The notes beneath the pieces were generated by a model that saw only the letters and a program-made list of their open reading frames with translations, was not told the origin of the DNA and made no database searches. A program made the translations under genes and the position numbers. From a virus, in the IMG/VR virus record IMGVR_UViG_3300027142_000023, positions 1 to 33,444 of that record: a stretch of 33,444 nt of DNA; one strand, 5' to 3'. Positions 15,415 through 23,218 of this stretch are shown here, in pieces; positions within the stretch are counted from its first letter, which is position 1, and the number at the start of each line of letters is the position of its first letter.

Positions 15415-16127
15415 TGGGAATTATTTACTGTATTCATAATTTAACTACTGGTAAAAAATACATAGGACAAACTGTAGAAAAATTACAGAGAAGAATTCTT
15501 CGTCATTTTAGAACAATTAATGAAACTAAAATTAGTAGAGCAATACAAAAATATAGTAAATATAATTTTGTTTATGGTATACTTGAAGAAGTTGAAAATA
15601 TAAATCTATTAGATGAAAGGGAAAAATATTGGATTCAATATTATGATACTGTAAATAATGGATTTAATATCAAAGAAGGTGGTAAGTGTTCTAGAGGATT
15701 TAAACAATCACAAAGTTCCATAGAAAAAAGAAGGCAAAAACTTCTTGGTAAAACTTTAAGTGAAGAACATAAACAAAAATTAAGCAAAGCACATAAAGGA
15801 AAAGTTCTTTCAAAAGAAACAGTTGATAAAATGATTGTATATAAAACTGGAAGAAACTTGACTGAAAGTTGTAAAGAAAAAATTTCAAAGTCTCATTGTA
15901 AAAATACATATGAACTGGAAAATAAAAATGGAATGGTATTGATAATAAAAAATTTAGCAAAATTTTGTAGGGAAAATAATTTTTCTCAAAGTTATTTTAC
16001 TAGAATTTTAAAAGGGGAAAGAAAAACTTATAAAGGATGGAGCATAAAAAAACTTGACTCAGGACAAGAAGAAGAGTATACTTATGAAGAAGATAAAAAA
16101 AGTAAATTTTCAGGATTTAAATTTTAA
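15414..16127 (+). CDS. GIY-YIG homing endonuclease carrying a gp41-like C-terminal tail
   Basis: 237 residues. GIY-YIG appears as GIIYCIHNLTTGKKYIGQT at residues 2-20, with Arg at about 27 and Glu at about 71 in LLDEREKYWIQYYDT. NUMOD3-like repeats (LSEEHKQKLSKAHKGK) follow, then a NUMOD1-like end with YKGWSIKKL. The last 23 residues, starting DSGQEEEY and ending KSKFSGFKF, do not belong to the nuclease: they match the C-terminus of gp41 just upstream. The gene starts in a TAATG overlap with gp41, with no late promoter or hairpin of its own, so it is likely co-translated with the helicase C-half. Confidence 0.9.
   Translation: MGIIYCIHNLTTGKKYIGQTVEKLQRRILRHFRTINETKISRAIQKYSKYNFVYGILEEVENINLLDEREKYWIQYYDTVNNGFNIKEGGKCSRGFKQSQSSIEKRRQKLLGKTLSEEHKQKLSKAHKGKVLSKETVDKMIVYKTGRNLTESCKEKISKSHCKNTYELENKNGMVLIIKNLAKFCRENNFSQSYFTRILKGERKTYKGWSIKKLDSGQEEEYTYEEDKKSKFSGFKF
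16056..16124 (+). repeat. Divergent duplicate of the gp41 3' end fused to the GIY-YIG ORF
   Basis: These 23 codons match 15331-15411 of gp41: DSGQEEEY against NSGKDEEY and SKFSGFKF against NKFSGFKF. The last 25 nt before and including each stop (15390-15414 and 16103-16127) differ at only two bases. Confidence 0.85.
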
Positions 16128-16132
16128 ATACT

Positions 16133-16543
16133 ATGACTCAACGAATTGATTTTGGCAAATATCAAAACTTTGTAGATGCTGTTACAAGTGATGCATCTAA
16201 AGATTTTCTTGCTCTTTCTGACCGTATGGTTCAGCTGGATGAAAAGGGTGCAAATATCGAAAGACTCCTAACTGCTGGTGTTGGAATTAATGCTGAAGGT
16301 GGTGAATTCCTTGAAATTGTAAAGAAACTTATTTTTCAAGGTAAGTCTTGGAATGATGAGACTCGCACGCACTTAATTAAGGAACTTGGTGATACTTTAT
16401 GGTATGTTGCTCAGGCTTGTATTGCTCTTGATGTTTCCTTTGATGAAGTGGTTCAAACAAATATTGATAAACTGATGAAGCGTTATCCAGATGGATTTTT
16501 TGACGCATATTATAGTGAAAATCGTGAAGAGGGAGACATTTGA
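16133..16543 (+). CDS. mazG: MazG-type nucleotide pyrophosphohydrolase
   Basis: 136 residues. The metal-binding pattern of the all-alpha NTP pyrophosphohydrolases is visible: GGEFLEIVKKLIFQGK, with the Glu pair, followed by HLIKELGDTLWYVAQAC. MazG-like enzymes hydrolyse NTPs or dNTPs, and in marine phages a role in nucleotide or alarmone control has been debated. It lies 5 nt after the GIY-YIG stop and its stop overlaps the next start (ATGA-type), so it belongs to the gp41 transcription unit. A single domain, as in phage MazG. Confidence 0.85.
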   Translation: MTQRIDFGKYQNFVDAVTSDASKDFLALSDRMVQLDEKGANIERLLTAGVGINAEGGEFLEIVKKLIFQGKSWNDETRTHLIKELGDTLWYVAQACIALDVSFDEVVQTNIDKLMKRYPDGFFDAYYSENREEGDI

Positions 16544-16716
16544 TGAGCAAAAACGTAAGTATTAAAATTGATTTGATTTCTGCGGCAACTGTGAGGCAAG
16601 TTCTTTTTGACGCACAAAAAGGATATAGTTATGAGTTTCCAACGGAAAGGATTAATAAAATTCGAGAAGTAATTGGTCTTCTTGATGAGAAGATCGAAGA
16701 ACAAGTAAAAGAATAA
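16543..16716 (+). CDS. Small ORF downstream of mazG (57 aa)
   Basis: MSKNVSIKIDLISAATVRQV begins a 57-residue, highly charged, helical protein; its ATG overlaps the mazG stop (TGATG arrangement). The middle GYSYEFPTERINKIREVIGL is followed by an acidic C-terminal helix ending EQVKE. I recall small proteins of this type in marine T4-like genomes but no function. Coupling to mazG and normal codon use support it as real. Confidence 0.68.
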   Translation: MSKNVSIKIDLISAATVRQVLFDAQKGYSYEFPTERINKIREVIGLLDEKIEEQVKE

Positions 16717-16723
16717 ATTTTAA

Positions 16724-16754
16724 CTCTCTCTTTCTAAATACAAGAAAGGGGGGG
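16724..16754 (+). promoter_or_regulatory. Hairpin with late-promoter-like box before nuclease gene
   Basis: A 12-bp stem (CTCTCTCTTTCT-type arm at 16724-16735 with the G-rich arm 16743-16754, including three G-U pairs) and a 7-nt loop. TCTAAATA at 16733-16740, one base off the late consensus, lies across the 5' arm and loop. The G-rich arm also serves as the only SD-like sequence for the ATG at 16762, so the stem would hide the ribosome site. A T-run (16756-16761) could alternatively make it a terminator. Confidence 0.5.
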
Positions 16755-16761
16755 ATTTTTT

Positions 16762-17526
16762 ATGTCTAATCCAGCACTAGCAGGAAAACAATATGAGATT
16801 ACTCTTAGAAATAAATTAAAATCAGTTTTTAAAAATATTCCAAAAAATGCTGGATTTGGAAGTGGTCCAGACTTAACTATACCTTCTGTTAACAATCCAG
16901 GACAGACACTTTTAGTTGAAGCAAAAACAACCACACAGGCTGACTTTGGGCAAAAGGCAATCACATTTAATGGAACTTCTTGGGTCGCAAAATTTGATGG
17001 AACAGAACCACAATCAATAGTTAGTTTGTATAATTATCTTTATTCGCAATATGATGTAGATAGAAAAATACAACAAACTTGGGGACTACCAAATAATGAA
17101 TTGACTGCTACTGATTTGCGAGATATTATCAATAATAATAGTCTTGGTAAAGTTTTATATTATGAAAAACTTTTAATTGAAAAAACTGGAAAAGCAAATC
17201 CATTTCCACAAACAACAATAGCATCTGGACCAGATATTGTTTCTAAAATTATATCTTATTATAATAGTAAGGGTATAAATTATATACAGATAAAAAATGA
17301 AGGATTTTATATTCTTGGTAATGATAGAATGGGTTTAAATTCAAAACTTCCAATTGATATACCAAGATTTGCTCCATCATCTGCTAGTTTAGTTGTTAGA
17401 GGTAAAACAAGTAATAGTAATGGAACATTTAGACCAACATTAACATTAAAAAGTGAAGGTGTTGCGAGAAGTAATTTTTCATTAGATGATGCTAATGATT
17501 TGAGATTACTTCGTGACAGTTTCTAG
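16762..17526 (+). CDS. PD-(D/E)XK-like nuclease, putative
   Basis: 254 residues. Near the N-terminus, EITLRNKLKSVF is followed by SGPDLTIP with Asp37 and LLVEAKTTTQADFGQ with Glu53 and Lys55. This is the Pro-Asp...Glu-x-Lys spacing of restriction-type nucleases, preceded by the usual helix. The rest (a YINYIQIKNEGFYILG-like strand pair and a Thr/Ser-rich C-terminus) is unrecognised. It could be a free-standing homing or restriction-like enzyme, or a Vsr-like repair nuclease. No other catalytic motif is seen. It sits in the gp41-to-late-gene junction under a hairpin that may control its translation. Confidence 0.65.
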   Translation: MSNPALAGKQYEITLRNKLKSVFKNIPKNAGFGSGPDLTIPSVNNPGQTLLVEAKTTTQADFGQKAITFNGTSWVAKFDGTEPQSIVSLYNYLYSQYDVDRKIQQTWGLPNNELTATDLRDIINNNSLGKVLYYEKLLIEKTGKANPFPQTTIASGPDIVSKIISYYNSKGINYIQIKNEGFYILGNDRMGLNSKLPIDIPRFAPSSASLVVRGKTSNSNGTFRPTLTLKSEGVARSNFSLDDANDLRLLRDSF

Positions 17527-17528
17527 TG

Positions 17529-17536
17529 AATAAATA
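17529..17536 (+). promoter_or_regulatory. Variant late promoter (AATAAATA)
   Basis: One mismatch to TATAAATA, 18 nt before the ATG at 17555. A TATAAATG at 17550 overlaps the start codon and cannot be the promoter of this gene. Confidence 0.4.
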
Positions 17537-17554
17537 ACTAAAAATACCATATAA

Positions 17555-18742
17555 ATGAAAAGTTTTGCTAGATTTATTAAAGAAGCAGTAGAAACACTTG
17601 CGTCTACTGAAGCAAAGAACCGCGGACTTAAAGGAAACGGTCATGGTGATTGGTATGATACTCAAGGAAATTTTGTAGCAAAAACTGTAGGTGGAAAGTT
17701 AAAATATTTCGGTCAAGGTGGTGCTGACGAACAACAGCAACAAGGAGAAAAGAAGAAGGCAACAGTAAAACAGAAACAGAAAGCACCACAACAAGTAGCA
17801 CAGCAGCAGCAAGCAGAACCAGAGCAAGTGAATGGTGTTGCTATTGTAATTGGAAGATTCAATCCACCATCCAAAAATCACGGAGCATTATTGAAAGCAG
17901 GATATTCTCAGGCAACTCGAAGAAGATTTGAGTTTAGAGTTTATCCAAGTCGTATTGAAGATGGAGCAACAAATCCACTCAATCCAGGATTGAAGATTTC
18001 TTATATGCAATCGATGTTCCCAGAGTATGCGGAGTATATTGTAGATAGTGATAATGCAAAAACTATTTTTGATGTTTTGGGTTCTGTGTATGATGATGGA
18101 TATACTGATGTTGTAATCATAACGGGACAAGATAGACTTGGTGAATTCCAAAGTTTAGTTCATAAAGGAGACGGACAGCAATATCAGTTCAATAATATTG
18201 AGGTAGTCCCATCTGGAATAAAAGACCCTGATAGTGATGTTGAAAGTCCTGGTTCTTCTGCGATGATGAGAACAGCAGCAGCAACAGGAGATTATGAAAG
18301 ATTTGCTACTGGACTTCCAGCAAATATGGATACCGCAGAGAAACAGGAAATGTTTAATACTGTTTCTCGTTCAATGAAAGTGAGTGAAGATACTGAAATC
18401 TGGAAGATTGCTCCGGAATTGGATTATGAGGGAATGAGATGGAATTATAAAAAGAATGGTTTATTTGATGTTGGTGCTTTGGTAGAAAATTTAAATAGTG
18501 GATTAGTTGGAAGAATTCTTCGTAGAGGAGCAAATCATTTAATTTGCGTAACGAAAGAAGGTGTGATGTTTAAGAGTTGGTTGAAAGATGTTCGTGAAGT
18601 TTATGAGGTTGGGACTTGTGAATACAGAGCACATACACAAAAGATGACACCAGGACAACCAGTAAATTCTTATACTGATGTTAAAATAAAACCAACAATG
18701 AAGAAAAATATAAATACCAGTAGGAAAAAAGTATCTAAGTAA
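17555..18742 (+). CDS. Nucleotidyltransferase-like protein with capsid-targeting-like N-terminus
   Basis: 395 residues. The N-terminus MKSFARFIKEAVETLAS strongly resembles T4 internal-protein targeting sequences, with a gp21-like Ile-Lys-Glu/Ala site at residues 8-11. A Gln-rich linker (about 57-90) leads to a cytidylyltransferase-like Rossmann domain: AIVIGRFNPPSKNHGALL from residue 96 (Gly100, Arg101, His109) and GSSAMMR (233-239) in place of the usual SSTxxR. The C-terminal module VGRILRRGANHLICVTKEGV and WLKDVREVYEVGTCEYR is frequent in T4-like cyanophage structural proteins. Only one His of the HxGH motif remains (SKNH), so activity is uncertain. Probably a late virion-associated protein. 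Confidence 0.78.
   Translation: MKSFARFIKEAVETLASTEAKNRGLKGNGHGDWYDTQGNFVAKTVGGKLKYFGQGGADEQQQQGEKKKATVKQKQKAPQQVAQQQQAEPEQVNGVAIVIGRFNPPSKNHGALLKAGYSQATRRRFEFRVYPSRIEDGATNPLNPGLKISYMQSMFPEYAEYIVDSDNAKTIFDVLGSVYDDGYTDVVIITGQDRLGEFQSLVHKGDGQQYQFNNIEVVPSGIKDPDSDVESPGSSAMMRTAAATGDYERFATGLPANMDTAEKQEMFNTVSRSMKVSEDTEIWKIAPELDYEGMRWNYKKNGLFDVGALVENLNSGLVGRILRRGANHLICVTKEGVMFKSWLKDVREVYEVGTCEYRAHTQKMTPGQPVNSYTDVKIKPTMKKNINTSRKKVSK
18709..18716 (+). promoter_or_regulatory. T4-type late promoter
   Basis: TATAAATA inside the 3' end of the preceding gene, 27 nt before the ATG at 18744. Confidence 0.75.
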
Positions 18743-18743
18743 A

Positions 18744-20315
18744 ATGAGACCTTGGAAGGAAATTATCACTGAAGCAAAAGATAAAAAAAATATGACTGCT
18801 GCTGAAATTAGAAAAGCAGGTGAAGCAGCATTGAAAGACGAACAAACAAAAAATAAAAAGGAAAAACAAGCACAAGCACAAAAATCAAAAAATAAATACT
18901 ATAAGTTAGCAAAAAAAAGGGAGAAGAGAAAAGGTGAACAACTTAAATTCTCTATCGACCAAGCTAGAAAAAATGCTGAAGCAAGGAAAAATAAAGAATT
19001 AGAAGATATTAAAAATAAACCCAGACAAGCTGCAAGTGCTGCTCTTTCTGATATTAAAACACAATCAATTTCACAGAGAGATAGTGATGCGACTGCTTAT
19101 ACAAAGGTAGTTGGAAATGTTTCATCTCTTGCTGGTGGAATTGCGAAAGCAGGGATTGGTTACGCTGTAGCAAAACATAAAGCAAAAAAAGCAGCAGCAG
19201 AGGCAGAAAAAAATGATGTAGAAAGTAAAATACCAAAGAAGAAACCAAGAAAAAGTGGACTTTTAGGTGGTAGACCTCCCAGTGGAGGGCAAACTCCTCC
19301 TTCTGGTGGTAGTCCAACTCCTCCTTCTGGACCAAATGGACCAAAACCTCCTGCTGGACCAAAGGGTCAAGAAGCAAAACCAACAAAACGTGTTGCACAT
19401 AAAGCACCAACCATATATGGATTTCCTGTTGGAAATCAAGCTAGATCAATTGCACTTGCTGGTAAAACTATATCTGGAAAATTTTCTACTATTGGACGAG
19501 GTGGGGAAAATGCTCTTAGCAGAAGAATTGATAAAGCAAATAAAGTAAAAAGACCATACAAAGGAAATACATCAAACATTAAAGAAAAATATTCCAATTG
19601 GAGAGATGAATTTCTTATTGAGCAGGGATTGCTTTTTGAAGTTGAAGATGAGACTAATAAAACTGATAAAACAGAAAAGAAAAAAATTATTGATGTGATG
19701 CGTGGTAAAAATAAAATTGAAATCAATCCAACCATGAAAGAGGAGAAGGACCAGGAAGGTGGAATGGTTCATAATGAACTTGCTACGATGGAAAGAGCAG
19801 TTAAAACTCTTCGTAAAAAGATAAAATCTCCAAATCAACAACTTCCTGCTTGGGTTCAATCCAAAATCTCAAAAGCAGCAGATTATATTGATAGTGTTGC
19901 TGATTATATGTCTGGTGAAACTGAACCTGTTTCAGAAGAATGTGGATGTGAGGATGATGGAAAAAAAGTTCTTGCGATGATGATTATCAAAAAAGCAGTG
20001 GACGTAAAGAAGAAAAAGAACTTTCAATTAAATTCTGGAATTATTGGTGAAGCAAAAACTGCTGCTTGGCAACGTGAGGAAGGAAAGAATCCTGAAGGTG
20101 GTCTAAATGCTAAAGGTAGAGCATCTGCTAAAGCACAAGGACATAATCTAAAACCACCAGTTACAACTCCACCATCAAAACTTGACCCTGATAGTAAATC
20201 AGCAAAACGTAGAAAGTCTTTCTGTGCTCGTATGGGTGGGATGCCTGGTCCTATGAAGGATGAAAAGGGAAGACCAACAAGAAAGGCACTTTCATTAAGA
20301 AAATGGAACTGCTGA
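18744..20315 (+). CDS. Putative internal virion protein with DUF6321-like C-terminus
   Basis: 523 residues, very basic. The N-terminus MRPWKEIITEAKDKKNM is targeting-like, with Ile-Thr-Glu/Ala. Next come a Lys/Ala coiled-coil stretch (about 20-165), a Pro/Gly-rich linker (about 173-215) and a segment KYSNWRDEFLIEQGLLFEV typical of marine T4-like structural proteins. Then a helical unit MVHNELATMERAVKTLRKKI ... PAWVQSKISKAADYIDSVAD, and a C-terminal module AAWQREEGKNPEGGLNAKGR ... RKSFCARMGGMPGP ... RKALSLRKWNC, which I associate with DUF6321. That mosaic of modules is seen in many phage late proteins without known activity. Own late promoter upstream and terminator after. Confidence 0.75.
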   Translation: MRPWKEIITEAKDKKNMTAAEIRKAGEAALKDEQTKNKKEKQAQAQKSKNKYYKLAKKREKRKGEQLKFSIDQARKNAEARKNKELEDIKNKPRQAASAALSDIKTQSISQRDSDATAYTKVVGNVSSLAGGIAKAGIGYAVAKHKAKKAAAEAEKNDVESKIPKKKPRKSGLLGGRPPSGGQTPPSGGSPTPPSGPNGPKPPAGPKGQEAKPTKRVAHKAPTIYGFPVGNQARSIALAGKTISGKFSTIGRGGENALSRRIDKANKVKRPYKGNTSNIKEKYSNWRDEFLIEQGLLFEVEDETNKTDKTEKKKIIDVMRGKNKIEINPTMKEEKDQEGGMVHNELATMERAVKTLRKKIKSPNQQLPAWVQSKISKAADYIDSVADYMSGETEPVSEECGCEDDGKKVLAMMIIKKAVDVKKKKNFQLNSGIIGEAKTAAWQREEGKNPEGGLNAKGRASAKAQGHNLKPPVTTPPSKLDPDSKSAKRRKSFCARMGGMPGPMKDEKGRPTRKALSLRKWNC

Positions 20316-20338
20316 TAAATATAATAAATGAATATTAG

Positions 20339-20364
20339 GGGAGTTTGATACTCCCATATTTTTA
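20339..20364 (+). terminator. Terminator after the late gene ending at 20315
   Basis: The stem GGGAGT / ACTCCC (20339-20344 and 20350-20355) with loop TTGAT is followed by ATATTTTT. The late promoter of the next gene begins at its end. Confidence 0.8.
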
Positions 20365-20370
20365 TAAATA
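20363..20370 (+). promoter_or_regulatory. T4-type late promoter
   Basis: TATAAATA directly after the terminator and 30 nt before the ATG at 20401. Confidence 0.82.
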
Positions 20371-20400
20371 AGTTTAGGAAAAAAATTAACGAGAAATCAC

Positions 20401-21168
20401 ATGGCACTTTGGGGTATTTCAACAAACGCAGAGACTGCAGCAAATAATTATGCAATTCCCAAATACTTTGGTGAGTATTCTGCAATTAATTCTCAATTTG
20501 AAGCAACTGACAAGAACAGAAGTCCTTATAATTGCTTTGCAACAAATGCTGGATGGACTTATAGGCATTATGGAACCAGAATGCATTCTGGTCTTTCTAC
20601 AAGTTATTATGACGAGTTGATCGTACAAGTTTCTGGATTGAATACCACTGGTTCTGGCACAAGTACAGTTGGTCTCGGGACTGCTACTCCAATTGCCGTT
20701 TTCTTTGAGGATCCAAACCTTGCATCTCCAATTAGTATTGGTGCTGGTGGAACAACTGGAATTGCAACTGGGACTACTGGATACGTTCACATAGTTTGGA
20801 ACGAAGCAGTTTATTGTTCTGCTGGTGCAACTGTTCTCATTACTCCATCTACTGGTTCAAATATTGTTGCTACTGCTGCTTCTGCAGGGGCTCCAGTTTC
20901 ACTCAATATTCCTGGAGTAGGGCAAACTGTAATTACTTTTAACGGACAAATAACCAATAGAGTTGCTTTTGCATTTACTGCACCTTCAACTGGAATTGGA
21001 ACTGTTTTAAGAATTGCTACTGGAAATGGAGTAGTTGGAACAATTACCGATTTCTCTGGTGGTGCAGCAGTAGATAAAGTTATTAATGGATTAGTTAAAA
21101 ATATTGCTGGTGCAGGAACTACTTCTGGTGTCGGTATTGGGACAACTACTTTAACGATTAAAGCATGA
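20401..21168 (+). CDS. Putative virion structural protein, beta-rich
   Basis: 255 residues, Gly/Thr/Ala/Ser-rich, with few charged residues after residue 60. It begins MALWGISTNAETAANNYAIP, the MALWG start seen in many marine T4-like structural proteins. A segment PYNCFATNAGWTYRHYGTRM and STSYYDELIVQVSGLN precedes long beta-strand repeats of the SGTSTVGLGTATPIAVFFED type. This composition is typical of tail, neck or decoration proteins. Own late promoter. I cannot place it as a specific T4 gp; gp13/14-type neck or a fibre accessory protein are alternatives. Confidence 0.7.
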   Translation: MALWGISTNAETAANNYAIPKYFGEYSAINSQFEATDKNRSPYNCFATNAGWTYRHYGTRMHSGLSTSYYDELIVQVSGLNTTGSGTSTVGLGTATPIAVFFEDPNLASPISIGAGGTTGIATGTTGYVHIVWNEAVYCSAGATVLITPSTGSNIVATAASAGAPVSLNIPGVGQTVITFNGQITNRVAFAFTAPSTGIGTVLRIATGNGVVGTITDFSGGAAVDKVINGLVKNIAGAGTTSGVGIGTTTLTIKA

Positions 21169-21169
21169 T

Positions 21170-21541
21170 ATGAGATTTGATGAATTGAATGAGGATAATT
21201 ATCTATTATTTGCTATTAAATATTATGATAATCCACAATCTGTAACTAAAGATGATTTTTATGAGGACCTAAAAAGGTTCAAGTGGATAAAGAGATTATT
21301 GAAGAGACATAAAACAACTGGTGAGCTAAATGCTCACCTTTTGATTAATCATTTTATTATTCTTTATAATGTTTTTGGTGATGCAGCAACACCTTTATTG
21401 TTTTATAAAATAGATAGTGAATTTTGGACTGTTGTTAAAACTTTTATAGTTTATCTTGGAAGGTTGCCAGAAGTTCCAAAAACTAAAATTCACAATATTC
21501 CAATTGATGTAGACTGTTTAGAACAACTTAATTTAATCTAA
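21170..21541 (+). CDS. Conserved T4-like hypothetical (DUF7207-like)
   Basis: 123 residues: MRFDELNEDNYLLFAIKYYD, then DFYEDLKRFKWIKRLLKRHK and a hydrophobic ELNAHLLINHFIILYNVFGD helix pair. The pattern matches a small conserved protein found in T4-like phages near structural genes, which I recall as DUF7207. Function unknown. It begins 1 nt after the previous stop and its TAA overlaps the next ATG by one base, so it is part of the same late unit. Confidence 0.72.
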   Translation: MRFDELNEDNYLLFAIKYYDNPQSVTKDDFYEDLKRFKWIKRLLKRHKTTGELNAHLLINHFIILYNVFGDAATPLLFYKIDSEFWTVVKTFIVYLGRLPEVPKTKIHNIPIDVDCLEQLNLI

Positions 21542-21771
21542 TGAAAGAATCTACCCTAGACAAAATTATTTCAATTGTAAGACATTATATTATTGAAGAT
21601 GGAATGTCAGCATCTGCTGTTCCTACAAATTCCACAAACCCACCAGGTCAAATAAATATAGCAGGACTTCCACCAGATAATCCACCTGTTTTTAAGAAAA
21701 ATAAAAAAAATATATTTTTAGGTAAAGGTTCTCGTAAGAACTGGATGCAAAAACGAAACCCACCACAATAA
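21541..21771 (+). CDS. Small conserved late protein (76 aa)
   Basis: 76 residues. An N-terminal helix TLDKIISIVRHYIIEDGMSA leads to a Pro/Gly/Asn-rich middle and a basic end with KNIFLGKGSRKNWMQKR. Similar small proteins with a Lys-rich terminal RKxW motif follow the DUF7207-like gene in other marine T4-likes, as I recall. No function can be given. It overlaps the previous stop by one base. Confidence 0.65.
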   Translation: MKESTLDKIISIVRHYIIEDGMSASAVPTNSTNPPGQINIAGLPPDNPPVFKKNKKNIFLGKGSRKNWMQKRNPPQ

Positions 21772-21779
21772 TTAGTAAA

Positions 21780-22202
21780 ATGTTTCCACCATCATCTACA
21801 GAAACAAAAATAGCAGTACTTGAAGAACGTATTAATGTTTACGAGCAGATGATGGAACGCATTGACACTGCGATTCAGAAGATAGGAGAAACGAGTCAAA
21901 ATATCAGTCAAATGCTTGCCATTCATAATGAAAAGATTGAGCAGTGCAATAGAACAGACAATATTATTGTAAAGATGATTGAAGATATTAAAGTATCATC
22001 AAAAGAACAACACGAACAAATAAGTGAAAAGTTGGGTGAAAGAATAGGGAAAGTAGAAGAAAAGGTAGAAAGTATTTCAAAATTTAGATGGCAAGTACTG
22101 GGTGGTTTAGCAGTACTTGCCATCTTCATTAAATTTGCCCCACCCGCATTAAATCTCTTGACAACACATCATAATTCAAGTAGCATAGAGAGAACGAAGT
22201 AA
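21780..22202 (+). CDS. Coiled-coil protein with C-terminal membrane helix
   Basis: 140 residues. A long heptad-like coiled coil (about residues 5-100; TKIAVLEERINVYEQMMERI and later KLGERIGKVEEKVESI) is followed by a single transmembrane helix WQVLGGLAVLAIFIKFAPPA at about 105-124 and a short polar tail. The layout is like XhlA/haemolysin-type holin accessory proteins and a T4-like family I recall as DUF7201. A role at the membrane in lysis or in tail function is possible but unproven. ATG 8 nt after the previous stop. Confidence 0.68.
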   Translation: MFPPSSTETKIAVLEERINVYEQMMERIDTAIQKIGETSQNISQMLAIHNEKIEQCNRTDNIIVKMIEDIKVSSKEQHEQISEKLGERIGKVEEKVESISKFRWQVLGGLAVLAIFIKFAPPALNLLTTHHNSSSIERTK

Positions 22203-22216
22203 TATTCTTTTTTGTA

Positions 22217-23218
22217 ATGAGTTTTGTTGATTCCAAATACATCGGGCTGGTATCTTCCCGACTGGATAAGTTTGCTAAGAAAAAAGAAGGTCTTTATAAC
22301 TTTCGGTGCCCTTACTGCGGTGACAGTCAAAGGACAAAGAGTAAGGCAAGAGGATATATTTACCAATTAAAGAACGACCATAATTTTAAGTGTCATAATT
22401 GTGGAACTTCTAGAACATTTACAAACTTTCTCAAAGATTTAGATGTTGTTCTTTACGACCAGTATGTGATGGAAAGATATAAAGAAGGAACTACTGGAAA
22501 AAGGTCTCAAACAAAGAACCCAGAGTTTAAGTTTGAGAAACCAAATTTTTCAAAAAAGGCATTTGACCTGCCTACCATCGCAGAACTAAATAAAGAACAT
22601 TCTGCAAGAAAATACTTAGAAGATAGAAAAATACCTAACAACTATCTGTGTGAATTGTATTTCTGTGAAAAGTTTAAAGAATGGACCAACACGCAAAAAC
22701 ACACCTTTGATAAAGTAGAACGGGACGAACCACGAATTATTATTCCTTTAATCAATAAAGGAGAAATATTTGGATTTCAAGGTCGTAGTTTAAATAAAAA
22801 ATCAAAGGTGAAATACATTACAATTATTCTTGATGATACACATCCAAAAATTTACAATTTGGATAAACCAGACTACGACAAAATTGTTTATGTTGTTGAA
22901 GGACCAATTGATAGTATGTTTTTGGATAATTCAATTGCTATGGTTGGTGCAGACATCGATAAAATGTTTTTCATATCCAACTTTGCAACAGAATTTGTAA
23001 TGGTGTATGACAATGAAAAACGAAATAAACAGATCGTAGATAGAATGGAAAAAGCAATACAAATGCGATTTCCAATCGTCATTTGGCCGAATGACTTGAA
23101 AGAAAAGGATATTAATGATATGATCCTTTCAGGAATTGATGCCCCAAAAATCATCAAGGAAAATACTTATATGGGATTAGAAGCAAAAGCAAAACTTATT
23201 GGATGGAAACGAGTATGA
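22217..23218 (+). CDS. 61: gp61-like DNA primase
   Basis: 333 residues, matching T4 gp61 (342), which makes RNA primers with the gp41 helicase. An N-terminal zinc finger has Cys31 and Cys34 (CPYCGD) and Cys59 and Cys62 (CHNCGT). A TOPRIM core follows: VVEGPIDSMF with Glu228 and Gly229, SIAMVGAD, and MVYDNEKRNK as the acidic DxD-like loop. IWPNDLKEKDINDMI is the usual C-terminal primase motif. The start at 22217 has the expected SFVDSKYIGLVSSRLDKF beginning. The stop overlaps the nrdA ATG. Confidence 0.93.
   Translation: MSFVDSKYIGLVSSRLDKFAKKKEGLYNFRCPYCGDSQRTKSKARGYIYQLKNDHNFKCHNCGTSRTFTNFLKDLDVVLYDQYVMERYKEGTTGKRSQTKNPEFKFEKPNFSKKAFDLPTIAELNKEHSARKYLEDRKIPNNYLCELYFCEKFKEWTNTQKHTFDKVERDEPRIIIPLINKGEIFGFQGRSLNKKSKVKYITIILDDTHPKIYNLDKPDYDKIVYVVEGPIDSMFLDNSIAMVGADIDKMFFISNFATEFVMVYDNEKRNKQIVDRMEKAIQMRFPIVIWPNDLKEKDINDMILSGIDAPKIIKENTYMGLEAKAKLIGWKRV

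Noticed and set aside
19054-19410. Leucine-rich minus-strand open frame opposite the Lys/Ala/Pro-rich late gene
   Set aside because: It is the antisense reflection of low-complexity codons, with no start context. The + strand gene has recognisable modules, a promoter and a terminator.
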